From JACDBZ01 sp036262075 (lineage in GTDB: Bacteria; Chloroflexota; Limnocylindria; QHBO01): a stretch of 64,000 nt of DNA. Each line of letters opens with the position of its first letter. Within the stretch, counting starts at the first letter, position 1. The stretch spans positions 1 through 64,000 of the forward strand of contig DATAJO010000021.1 in the NCBI GenBank assembly GCA_036262075.1, read 5' to 3'. Made by a program: the position numbers and the translations under genes. Below are positions 50,559 to 58,268 of the stretch, piece after piece. Below the pieces are notes generated by a model. The model worked only from the letters and a program-made list of their open reading frames with translations, had not been told where the DNA came from and made no database searches.

Positions 50559-52166
50559 TCAGGCCCGCTCGGGAAGCATGACGACGCGGACGTCGATGAT
50601 CCCGTCCGCCGACCCGATGCGGTGGAGCACCACCTCGGGCACGGGGTCGTCGACCGACACGAACATCGTCGCCTCGCCGTGCTCCGACAGCCGTGACAGC
50701 TCGAGCGAGCTGATGTTGATCCGGGCCTCGGCCAGGATCGTCCCCACCGCGCCGACGATGCCGGGCCGGTCGTGGTGGCGGGTGACGAGCATGGTGCCGG
50801 CCAGCTCGGCATCGATCGCGAAGCCGTCGACCCCGGCGAGGTGGGGCCGGCCATGGGCCGTCGAGCCGGCCAGTGTCAGCGACGGCGCGCCGTCGGCCGG
50901 TCCGACGGCGAGCTGGACGAGCGAGGCCCAGGGCTCGGATGAGCCGGTCCGCTCCTCGCGGACGACGAGGCCGCGCTCGCGCGCCACGAGATCCGCGTTC
51001 ACGGCGTTCACGCGCTGATCGGTGACCGCCTCGAGCAGCCCGGAGAGCGCCGCGGTCCGGATCGGCGCGCACTCGCCGGCGGCGATCTCCCCGGCGTAGG
51101 TCAGGCTCACCGCGTCGAAGGCCGCGGGAGCGAGCTGACGCGCGAGGAGCGCGAGCCGCCGACCGAGCTCGACGTACGGACGCAGCTTCGGCGCCGTCTC
51201 GGGCGCCACCGATGGCGCGTTGACCGCGTACGGCGGCGTGATGCCGCCGAGGGCCATGAGGACCTGCTCGGCCATCTCGAGGCCCACCCGGTCCTGCGCC
51301 TCGGCCGTCGACGCGCCGAGGTGCGGGGTGAGGACGATGTTCGGCGCGCTGCGCAGCGGGTTGTCCGGCGCCATCGGCTCGGTGCTGTACACGTCGACCG
51401 CGGCGCCGGCGAGGTGGCCGGAGGCGAGCGCATCGGCCAGGGCCTGCTCGTCGACGATGCCGCCACGGGCCACGTTGAGGACGAACGCGCCGGGCTTCGT
51501 GGCCTCGAGCTGCGCACGACCGAGGAGGCCGCGCGTCTGCGTCGTCAGCGGAGTGTGGACGGTGATGACGTCGGACCGATGGAGGAGCTCCGGCAGGCCG
51601 ACGAGCTTCGCCCCGGCCTCGCTGGCCTGCTCGTCGGTGAGGTACGGGTCGGTGGCGATGACCCGCATCTCGAAGCCGGACGCCCGGCGCGCGACCGACT
51701 TGCCGATCTTCCCGAGGCCGATGATGCCGAGTGTCTTGCCGCGCAGCTCGCGCCCGGTATAGCGGCCGCGCTCCCATTCCCCCGCCCGGATCGACGCGTT
51801 CGCGTCCGGAATGTGGCGCAGGAGGCTGAGCATGAGGGCCATGGTGTGCTCGGCGGCGGCGATCGTGTTGCCGGTTGGGGCGTTGACGACCATGACGCCC
51901 GCGCGGGTCGCCGCCTCGACGTCGATCCGGTCGACACCGACGCTCGCCACACCGACGACCGACAACCGCGGCGCGCCCGCGGCGAGGAGCTCCGCGTCGA
52001 CGCGGGTCTGCGACCGAACGACGAGCGCGTCGAACCCGCCGCCCTCGGCCAGGAGGTTGAGGAGCTCGGCGCGCGGCATCCCGAGCCGGACCTCGGTGTC
52101 GTGGGCGGCGGAGAGGGCATCGAGCGCCGGCTGGGCCACCGGCTCGACGACGAGGATGCGGGACAT
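50559..52166 (-). CDS. serA: D-3-phosphoglycerate dehydrogenase, long form with ACT domain
   Basis: A 535-residue NAD enzyme for the first step of serine synthesis. Substrate-binding/Rossmann core: VVGVASVGVDRIDVEAATRAGVMVVNAPTGNTIAAAEHTMAL, GIIGLGKIGKSVARRASGFEM, and the catalytic residues Arg in NVARGGIVDE, Glu in YSTEPMAPDN and His in LTPHLGAST. An allosteric-substrate-binding domain (about 320-455) and a C-terminal ACT domain (about 460-535, TRHHDRPGIVGAVGTILAEARINISSLELSR) make it the long form, usually feedback-inhibited by serine. Leaderless: TAGACT ends 9 nt before the ATG. Confidence 0.97.
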   Translation of the reverse strand: MSRILVVEPVAQPALDALSAAHDTEVRLGMPRAELLNLLAEGGGFDALVVRSQTRVDAELLAAGAPRLSVVGVASVGVDRIDVEAATRAGVMVVNAPTGNTIAAAEHTMALMLSLLRHIPDANASIRAGEWERGRYTGRELRGKTLGIIGLGKIGKSVARRASGFEMRVIATDPYLTDEQASEAGAKLVGLPELLHRSDVITVHTPLTTQTRGLLGRAQLEATKPGAFVLNVARGGIVDEQALADALASGHLAGAAVDVYSTEPMAPDNPLRSAPNIVLTPHLGASTAEAQDRVGLEMAEQVLMALGGITPPYAVNAPSVAPETAPKLRPYVELGRRLALLARQLAPAAFDAVSLTYAGEIAAGECAPIRTAALSGLLEAVTDQRVNAVNADLVARERGLVVREERTGSSEPWASLVQLAVGPADGAPSLTLAGSTAHGRPHLAGVDGFAIDAELAGTMLVTRHHDRPGIVGAVGTILAEARINISSLELSRLSEHGEATMFVSVDDPVPEVVLHRIGSADGIIDVRVVMLPERA

Positions 52167-52175
52167 GAGATCCCG

Positions 52176-52181
52176 AGTCTA
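52176..52181 (-). promoter_or_regulatory. Leaderless -10 box (TAGACT) of serA
   Basis: TAGACT on the minus strand ends 9 nt before the ATG at 52166. Confidence 0.45.
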
Positions 52182-52188
52182 TGCGAAA

Positions 52189-52217
52189 GCGGCCGCCGGT
52201 CATCGACCGGCGGCCGC
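52189..52217 (-). terminator. Terminator of the second SLH gene, just upstream of serA
   Basis: Perfect 13-bp stem (GCGGCCGCCGGTC and complement) with a 3-nt loop, between the SLH gene stop at 52243 and the serA -10 box. Confidence 0.65.
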
Positions 52218-52242
52218 CGAGATGCAGCCTGGACGGTGGCCG

Positions 52243-53028
52243 TCAGTCCTTGGGCGTGCCGTCCGGGTTCAGCGGGACGGGAACGAACTCGGACTCCGGC
52301 GCGGCCGGCAGCTCGTTGTCCGGCGAGCCGCCGAGCGGGATGATGACCAGGCCGTCGAACGACAGCGGCACCGCGCCACAGCGGTACACGTGATCGGTCG
52401 CCGCATCCTCGCCGATGAGGAGCGTGCCGGTCAGGAAGTCGTAGGCCACCATGCCCAGGTAGCCGTCGGTATCGTCGACCCAGATATCGCTGCTCCACTC
52501 ACCGGCGCCGCTGAGCGTGATGTCGCCGTTGTTGTTGGCGCCGCGCAGGGTCAGCGAGTTCGGAAGCATCCACTGCTGCCCGCGGCCGAAGAGCGTGCCA
52601 CCGAGCGCCTGGCACGTGGCCGAGGCGTCATAGATGCTCGCCGCGGTCCGGGTCGAGGTCTCGAGGCAGATGCCGCCGGCCCAGGTCGTGCCGTCCGGGC
52701 ATCCGATGTCCCAACCGTCGGTCTTCTGCGAGGTGGCGGCGTTGACGACTGGGGTCTTGCCCGGGCCGAGGGCGCCGAGGCGGTTGAGGAACGCCGCCAT
52801 CTGGCCGCGCGTGACGTTGCTGCTCGGGCAGTACTTCCCGCCGCCGCAGCCGCTCGTCACACCGGAGTCGACGAGCGCATCGATGTCGTTGTGGAATGGG
52901 TTGCTGTCCGGGACGTCAGTGAACTGGTGGCTGGCGAGAACGCCGAGTGGGAAGGCCAGGAGCATGGCGCTCACGAACCCGAGGATCAGGCCTCGGAACC
53001 GGGGGCGGGCGGGGCGGGGACGGAGCAT
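52243..53028 (-). CDS. Secreted protein with one SLH domain and unknown C-terminal domain
   Basis: A 261-residue exported protein. Signal peptide (RFRGLILGFVSAMLLAFPLGVLA), one SLH domain at about 34-90 (HQFTDVPDSNPFHNDIDALVDSGVTSGCGGGKYCPSSNVTRGQMAAFLNRLG), then a domain of about 150 residues with WDIGCPDGTTWAGGICLET, YDASATCQALGGTLFGRGQQWMLPNSLTL and a terminal YRCGAVPLSFD, with four cysteines likely in disulfides. The CQALGG...W pattern faintly recalls lectin-like folds, but I would not assign one. Strong AAGGAGG 7 nt before the ATG. The 160-bp region upstream holds a TAGGCT -10 candidate and no further gene. Confidence 0.86.
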   Translation of the reverse strand: MLRPRPARPRFRGLILGFVSAMLLAFPLGVLASHQFTDVPDSNPFHNDIDALVDSGVTSGCGGGKYCPSSNVTRGQMAAFLNRLGALGPGKTPVVNAATSQKTDGWDIGCPDGTTWAGGICLETSTRTAASIYDASATCQALGGTLFGRGQQWMLPNSLTLRGANNNGDITLSGAGEWSSDIWVDDTDGYLGMVAYDFLTGTLLIGEDAATDHVYRCGAVPLSFDGLVIIPLGGSPDNELPAAPESEFVPVPLNPDGTPKD

Positions 53029-53189
53029 CTGGGACCCTCCTTGCAGCTCGGGACCTCCCCGGGGACGTCGGGCACGTCCGGGTGAGGGCCGGCGGCCGGC
53101 TGCGGCGGCGCCGATCGCGCCAGCCTATGCCTTGGAACCGGCGCCCGCATCGGCCTTTTGACCGATGGCCGGCTGACCTTCGTTCGCCC

Positions 53190-54638
53190 TCAGGGCGAGC
53201 GCTCGTACAGGAAGACGCCTACCAGGTGCACGACGCGGCTGTCGACGAGGTGGTACGAGCGCTCGAGGAGGTGGAGATAGCCGTACGCGTGCCGCTCGGG
53301 CCTGGCGTGCCCGTCGACCACGACCAGCCAGACGCGCTCGTAGCCCTCCACCAGGCGCTCCATCGTGTCCTCCGGCGGCTCGATGACCGGGTTGGTGACG
53401 ATCCGGGTCAGGGTGGGACGCTCCGGCGCCTGCGTCATCGCGTACTCGAGGGGCACCCACTGCCACCCGGGCTCGGTGATCAGGGCATCGCCGGGCCGAT
53501 CCTCCGCGGCGATGTACGCCACCGCCTCGTCGAAGGCGGGCTTCTTCATCTCGCTGCCGGTCACCGTGTACGTCCCGACGGCGAGGATGCCCACCGTGGC
53601 GAGGACCGCGGAGACGCGCATCACGCCCGGTCGGGCGCGAACCAGCAGCCCACCCACGATCAGGGCCAGGCCGGGGAGGACGATCAGGAGGTAGCGCTCG
53701 GCGAGGACCGGCTTGACGACGACGGATGCGATCGCGCCGCCGACGATCGGCACGAGGACCCAGCCGAGGAGGAGGATCCACGGCCACCGCTCCTCGGTCC
53801 GGTTGCGCCACATTCGGGCGGCGACCACGGCAGCGGCGACGAGGGCCAGGCCGGTCGCGACGGCGAAGAGCCGGACCGCGGCCGGCGAGCTGAAGGCGTT
53901 GGCGCCACCGAGCCAGCCGAGGACGTTGAGCAGCCGGATCGGCGACAGCGCGGGAATCCATCCCCGGGTCTGGTCGTTGCTCAGCAGCCAGCTGGCCAGC
54001 GGCCACGAGGCGATCGCCGCCACGGACCACGCCCCCACGGCGCCGACCCACGGCCGCTCGCCGGACCGCAGCAGGAACGCGAGCGCGTGGGCGGCGACGA
54101 CCATGACGGCGAAGAAATGCGCGTGGACGGCGACGATGACGAGTGCCGCGTACGCGACCCACGCCCACCAGCGGTTGCGGTCGAGTGCGACGAGGAACAT
54201 CCAGGTCGCGGCCGTCACCGCCAGCTCCGCCAGCGCGTAGGTGCGGGCCTCCTGGGCGTACTGAAGGTGGAGCGCGTGCACCGCCAGCAGCAGGGCGGCC
54301 ACCCATCCGGCGGCTGGGCCGAGCAGGCGGCGACCGATGAGGAACGTGAAGCCGACGGCCCCGGCGGCGAAGATCGCCGACGGCAGCCGGACGAGGAAGA
54401 TCGTGTCGCCGACCTTCAGCCAGCCGCGCAGGAACGTGTAGTAGAGGGCGGTGAACGCCTCCTGATCGAACGCGAATTTCAGGAACTGGTCGCGTGGCAG
54501 GTGCGCCGCCCGCACGCTCATCGCCTCGTCGAACCACAGGCTCCGAGCGTCGATCTGGAACAGGGCGACGAGCAACGCCAGCACCGACACGACGACGGCG
54601 CCGGCGAGGACGGGCAGGTCGAGGATCCGCCGCAGCAT
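53190..54638 (-). CDS. GT39/PMT-like polyprenyl-sugar glycosyltransferase
   Basis: A 482-residue GT-C membrane protein with about eleven spans. The first extracytoplasmic loop has the catalytic acidic pair in SLWFDEAMSVRAAHLPRDQ (about 33-51). LLLAVHALHLQYAQEARTYAL near 120 is typical of the ArnT/PMT-like glycosyltransferase 39 group. The C-terminal 110 residues form an extracytoplasmic domain (EMKKPAFDEAVAYIAAEDRPGDALITEPGWQW). It would transfer a sugar from a polyprenol carrier to protein or glycan outside the cell. The start is taken as 54638, because TACGAT overlaps the alternative ATG at 54647 and ends 7 nt before this one. Confidence 0.87.
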   Translation of the reverse strand: MLRRILDLPVLAGAVVVSVLALLVALFQIDARSLWFDEAMSVRAAHLPRDQFLKFAFDQEAFTALYYTFLRGWLKVGDTIFLVRLPSAIFAAGAVGFTFLIGRRLLGPAAGWVAALLLAVHALHLQYAQEARTYALAELAVTAATWMFLVALDRNRWWAWVAYAALVIVAVHAHFFAVMVVAAHALAFLLRSGERPWVGAVGAWSVAAIASWPLASWLLSNDQTRGWIPALSPIRLLNVLGWLGGANAFSSPAAVRLFAVATGLALVAAAVVAARMWRNRTEERWPWILLLGWVLVPIVGGAIASVVVKPVLAERYLLIVLPGLALIVGGLLVRARPGVMRVSAVLATVGILAVGTYTVTGSEMKKPAFDEAVAYIAAEDRPGDALITEPGWQWVPLEYAMTQAPERPTLTRIVTNPVIEPPEDTMERLVEGYERVWLVVVDGHARPERHAYGYLHLLERSYHLVDSRVVHLVGVFLYERSP

Positions 54639-54645
54639 CCACGGC

Positions 54646-54651
54646 ATCGTA
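54646..54651 (-). promoter_or_regulatory. Leaderless -10 box (TACGAT) deciding the GT39 start
   Basis: TACGAT on the minus strand overlaps the first ATG and ends 7 nt before the second (54638). Confidence 0.5.
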
Positions 54652-54716
54652 GCCCGGCCGCTCAGCGGCCGGCACCCTGGGGACCACCGGCACTGCCGTC
54701 CGGGGCCATTTCGGCG

Positions 54717-54722
54717 TACATT
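54717..54722 (+). promoter_or_regulatory. Possible -10 box (TACATT) of the wall-polymer operon
   Basis: TACATT lies 47 nt before the ATG at 54770, giving a leader of about 40 nt. No convincing -35 is present and the Shine-Dalgarno (GGGAC) is weak. Confidence 0.3.
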
Positions 54723-54769
54723 TGGGGGCGCCCTGAGCGGCGTCGTTCGCAGGCACGAATGGACGGGAC

Positions 54770-56173
54770 ATGATTCGACGACACCTCATGGCGCTCCGCA
54801 TCGCGCTGATGATCGGCGACGGGATCGTGGCTGCCCTCGTGTTCATGGTCGCCTCGATCATCCGATTCGGTGCGGGCGACCCCAGCTACCTGTGGGCGGT
54901 CATCGGCATCGACCAGCGCGTCGCGGCGACGCTGTTCGCCGTGACCTGGGTCGTCGTGCTGTGGGCATCGGGCCTGTACCGCCTCGACGTGCGCTGGCAG
55001 GTGTGGACCGAGGTGCGGGACCTCGGCCGCGCGATGATCGTGATGATCGCCATCACCCTGTCGGCGCTCTTCCTCCTCAAGCAGGTCGACGTCAGCCGCC
55101 TGTTCCTGGTGCTCCTGTTCACCACCCAGTTCGTCGTCTCGCTCGCGACGCGCGTCGTCCTGCGCCGCTACTTCGAGGAGGTGCGGCGTCGCGGATACGA
55201 CTCGCGCTTCATGCTCGTGGCGGGTGCCGGGCCGCTGGCCCAGTCCTTCGCCGACCGGGTCGAGGCCCATCCGGGGCTCGGGATCCGCATCGTCGGCCAT
55301 CTCGTCGCGCCGGGCGAGGAGGAGGGAACCGTCACGCGGCCGATCCTCGGCAGGGTTGAGCAGATCGAGGACATCCTCCACGACCACGTCGTGGACGAGG
55401 TGGCCGTCTGTCTGTCCCCCACCGCCTCACACCTGCTCGAGCCGATCACCGGCGTGGCCGCCGGCGTCGGCAAGACGGTCCGCATCCCGATCGATCCGAT
55501 CGACGAGTACCCGGGCCCGACCGAGGAGTTCGACGGGTTCGTCGTGCGCTCGCTGGTCCACGACGGGCAGCGGGAGGTCGGCCTCGCCATCAAGCGCGCG
55601 ATCGACATCGTCGGCGCGCTCGTGGGCCTCATCATCCTCAGTCCGATCCTGCTCGCCGCGGCCCTCGCCATTCGGATCTTCGACGGGCCGCCGGTCGTCT
55701 TCGGCCAGACCCGCATCGGCCTCCATGGCCGGCCGTTCACGATCTACAAGTTCCGCAGCATGGTGCCCGATGCCGAGGCGCGGCTCGACGAAGTGCGGCA
55801 CCTCAACGAGCGGGACGCGATCGCCTTCAAGGCGTCCGATGACCCGCGCATCACGCGCGTCGGCCGCATCCTGCGCCGCACGTCGATCGACGAGCTGCCG
55901 CAGCTGTGGAACGTGCTCACCGGCTCGATGAGCCTCGTCGGGCCTCGGCCGCCGCTCCCGTCCGAGGTGGCCGAGTACGACGTCTGGCATCGGCGCCGGC
56001 TGTCGATGAAGCCGGGCATCACCGGCCTGTGGCAGGTCGAGGCGCGCCACGACCCCGACTTCGACCGCTGGGTCGAGCACGACCTGCACTACATCGACGG
56101 CTGGTCGATCTGGCTCGACCTGAAGATCATCCTGAAGACGATTCCGGCCCTCGTGGCACACGGGGGCCGCTGA
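54770..56173 (+). CDS. Undecaprenyl-phosphate sugar phosphotransferase (WbaP/PssY-type)
   Basis: A 467-residue polyprenyl glycosylphosphotransferase that loads the first sugar-phosphate onto undecaprenyl phosphate. Four N-terminal spans (about 10-120), a central CoA-binding-like regulatory domain (RFMLVAGAGPLAQSFADRVEAHPGLGIRIVGHL), a fifth re-entrant helix (KRAIDIVGALVGLIILSPILLAAALAI near 275) and the catalytic C-terminus: GQTRIGLHGRPFTIYKFRSM, DDPRITRVGRILRRTSIDELPQLWNVL and SLVGPRPPLPSE. It is the first gene of the wall-polymer operon, followed closely by a flippase gene. Confidence 0.95.
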   Translation: MIRRHLMALRIALMIGDGIVAALVFMVASIIRFGAGDPSYLWAVIGIDQRVAATLFAVTWVVVLWASGLYRLDVRWQVWTEVRDLGRAMIVMIAITLSALFLLKQVDVSRLFLVLLFTTQFVVSLATRVVLRRYFEEVRRRGYDSRFMLVAGAGPLAQSFADRVEAHPGLGIRIVGHLVAPGEEEGTVTRPILGRVEQIEDILHDHVVDEVAVCLSPTASHLLEPITGVAAGVGKTVRIPIDPIDEYPGPTEEFDGFVVRSLVHDGQREVGLAIKRAIDIVGALVGLIILSPILLAAALAIRIFDGPPVVFGQTRIGLHGRPFTIYKFRSMVPDAEARLDEVRHLNERDAIAFKASDDPRITRVGRILRRTSIDELPQLWNVLTGSMSLVGPRPPLPSEVAEYDVWHRRRLSMKPGITGLWQVEARHDPDFDRWVEHDLHYIDGWSIWLDLKIILKTIPALVAHGGR

Positions 56174-56181
56174 TCGGCTCG

Positions 56182-57519
56182 GTGACGGCGCCGGCCGCCG
56201 GCGGGCGCGCGCGCGGCCTCGGCGCGAGCATCGCACTGCTCGCCGTCGCCCGGCTGTCGACGGTCGTCGCATTCTTCGCCATCAACGTCGTCGCGGCGCG
56301 CCTGCTCGACCCGGCGCAGGTCGGGTCGGCGGCGGTGGGCCAGACCATCGGCCTCATCGCCGGCCTGATCGGCAACGGCGGCCTGAACATCGCCACGATC
56401 TACTTCCTCCAGCAGCGCCCGGACGAGCGGCGGGCGATCGTGCCGGCGCTCACCGGGCTCGCCGCGATCGGCGCGGCGGTCGCGTTCGCCGCCGTCCTCG
56501 TCAGCGCCCCGCTCGTGTTCGCCCTCGTCATCGGCACCGACGCGTGGCTGCTCGTCGGGGCTGCCGCGCTCATGGGCGCCGGGATGATCGCCTACGAGTT
56601 CAGCGGCGCGCTGCTGCTCGGGCTCGGCCATCGGCCGGCGTACACGCTCGCCGAGCTCGTGCGCGGCTGGGGCTCGCTCGTCGCCGTGGCGCTCCTCGTC
56701 TTCGTCCTGCGCGAGGACTGGGGCCTCGTCCTCGGCATGGCGCTCGGCTACGCCGGCGGAGCGCTCCTCGCCATCCTGCGCTCGCGCGGCGAGACGCCGA
56801 TCCGGCCGCGCCTGGATCGGCAGGTCGGGGGCGAGGCGCTCCGCTTCGGGCTCCGCGGCCAGGTCGGCAACATCTTCCAGTTCCTCGGCGTCCGGCTCGA
56901 CCTGCTCCTCGTGCCGGCCTTCCTCGACCTGAGCTCAGCGGGCATATACTTCGTCGCCGTGCGGGTCTCGGACGTCGTCGGGCAGGTTGCCACCGCCGCC
57001 GCGTCGCTCGTCTTCCCCCAGGTCGCCGGCCAGCAGGACCGCCGCGCGACGGCGACGACCGAGCGAATCGTGCGCGCCACCCTCCTCGTCGTGATCGCCA
57101 CCGCGGCCGTGGTCGCCCTCCTCGCCGAGCCCATCCTCGGCATCGCCTTCGGCGAGGCCTACGTGGCCGGTGCATCGGTCCTGCTCCTCGCGCTCGTCGG
57201 GATCGTGCCGCTGTCGCTGGGCCGGATGATCGCCTCGGATTTGAAAGGCCGCGGCCGTCCTGGCCTCGTGTCGCTGTCCGCGCTCCTGTCGGTCTGCACG
57301 ACGCTCGCGTTCGACGTGGCGCTCATCCCGGCCCTCGGCATCCGGGGCGCGGCGATCGCGGCCGTCCTCAGCAACACGGCCACGGCGATCGCGCTCCTCC
57401 TCGCCTATCGCTCCGTCACCGACGGCCGGCTCGTCGACCTCGTGCCACGCCCGTCCGACGCCGTGGGGCTGGCGTCCCGGCTGCGCCTCGCCGGGCGCGG
57501 CACGGAGCCCGGCGCATGA
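56182..57519 (+). CDS. Polysaccharide flippase (Wzx/MOP superfamily)
   Basis: A 445-residue, 12-to-14-span membrane protein of the MOP (MurJ/Wzx) exporter group. It begins LGASIALLAVARLSTVVAFFAINVVAARLLDPAQVGSAAVGQTIGL and contains FGLRGQVGNIFQFLGVRLDLLLVPAFLDLSSAGIYFVAVRVSDVV near 225-270, the typical inter-bundle region. It would flip the lipid-linked repeat across the membrane. The GTG at 56182 lies 8 nt after the upstream stop; a CTG at 56170, overlapping that stop as CTGA, is also in frame. The stop overlaps the wecG ATG (ATGA). Confidence 0.92.
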   Translation: MTAPAAGGRARGLGASIALLAVARLSTVVAFFAINVVAARLLDPAQVGSAAVGQTIGLIAGLIGNGGLNIATIYFLQQRPDERRAIVPALTGLAAIGAAVAFAAVLVSAPLVFALVIGTDAWLLVGAAALMGAGMIAYEFSGALLLGLGHRPAYTLAELVRGWGSLVAVALLVFVLREDWGLVLGMALGYAGGALLAILRSRGETPIRPRLDRQVGGEALRFGLRGQVGNIFQFLGVRLDLLLVPAFLDLSSAGIYFVAVRVSDVVGQVATAAASLVFPQVAGQQDRRATATTERIVRATLLVVIATAAVVALLAEPILGIAFGEAYVAGASVLLLALVGIVPLSLGRMIASDLKGRGRPGLVSLSALLSVCTTLAFDVALIPALGIRGAAIAAVLSNTATAIALLLAYRSVTDGRLVDLVPRPSDAVGLASRLRLAGRGTEPGA

Positions 57520-58268
57520 CCGGGCGTCGCGCCACGTTTCTCGGCGTCCCGCTCGACCTGCTCGACATGCGCGAGACGGTCGAGGCCATCACGCGCCACG
57601 TCGAGGAGGGGAGTCCAGGCGTCCATCTCGGCGTGAACGCCGCGAACCTCGTCATGGCCCGCGACGACGGCGCCTACCTGGCCGACCTGCGCGCCGGAGA
57701 CGTCGTCAGCGCCGATGGCCAGTCGGTCGTCTGGGGCAGCCGCCTCCTCGGCCTCCGGACGCCCGAGCGGGTGACCGGCATCGACCTCATGGCCGCGCTG
57801 CTCGCCACGGCCCGCGAGCACGGCTGGGGCGTCTACCTGCTCGGGGCGCGACGCGATGTCGTCGACGGGCTGGCCGCGAAGCTCGCTGCCGAGGGCACGC
57901 TGATCTGCGGCCACCGCGACGGCTACTTCTCCGACGACGAGGCCGATGCGATCGCGGCCGAGGTCGCCGCCAGCGGGGCGAAGCTGCTGTTCGTCGGCAC
58001 GCCAAGCCCGGGCAAGGAGCGCTTCCTCGTCCACCACGCGCGTCCGGCGGGCGTGCCGTTCTCCATCGGCGTGGGTGGAAGCTTCGACGTTCTCGCCGGT
58101 GAGCTGCGACGCGCGCCGGGCTGGATGCAGCGGCTCGGGCTCGAGTGGCTGTATCGGCTCATCCAGGAGCCGCGACGCCTCTTCGCCCGCTACGCGATCA
58201 CGAACACCCGCTTCCTGTGGCTCCTGTTGCGCGAGGCCGTTCGCACGCGGAGGCTCCGCCGCCGATGA
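57516..58268 (+). CDS. WecG/TagA/CpsF family glycosyltransferase (GT26)
   Basis: A 250-residue GT26 enzyme that adds N-acetylmannosamine(-uronic acid)-like sugars to a lipid-linked acceptor. Diagnostic blocks: HLGVNAANLVMARDDGAYLADLRAGDVVSADGQSVVWGSRLLG (about 36-78), ERVTGIDLMAALLATAREHGWGVYLLGA, LLFVGTPSPGKERFL and FSIGVGGSFDVLAGELRRAPGWMQRLGLEWLYRLIQEPRRLFARY. The C-terminus is basic and amphipathic for membrane contact. It is coupled to its neighbours by ATGA at both ends. WecB (61224) would supply its ManNAc donor. Confidence 0.95.
   Translation: MTGRRATFLGVPLDLLDMRETVEAITRHVEEGSPGVHLGVNAANLVMARDDGAYLADLRAGDVVSADGQSVVWGSRLLGLRTPERVTGIDLMAALLATAREHGWGVYLLGARRDVVDGLAAKLAAEGTLICGHRDGYFSDDEADAIAAEVAASGAKLLFVGTPSPGKERFLVHHARPAGVPFSIGVGGSFDVLAGELRRAPGWMQRLGLEWLYRLIQEPRRLFARYAITNTRFLWLLLREAVRTRRLRRR

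Noticed and set aside
53029..53190. Riboswitch in the leader of the second SLH gene
   Set aside because: I looked for c-di-GMP (GEMM) and cobalamin-type core sequences and found none; only a short 6-bp hairpin and a -10 candidate are visible.
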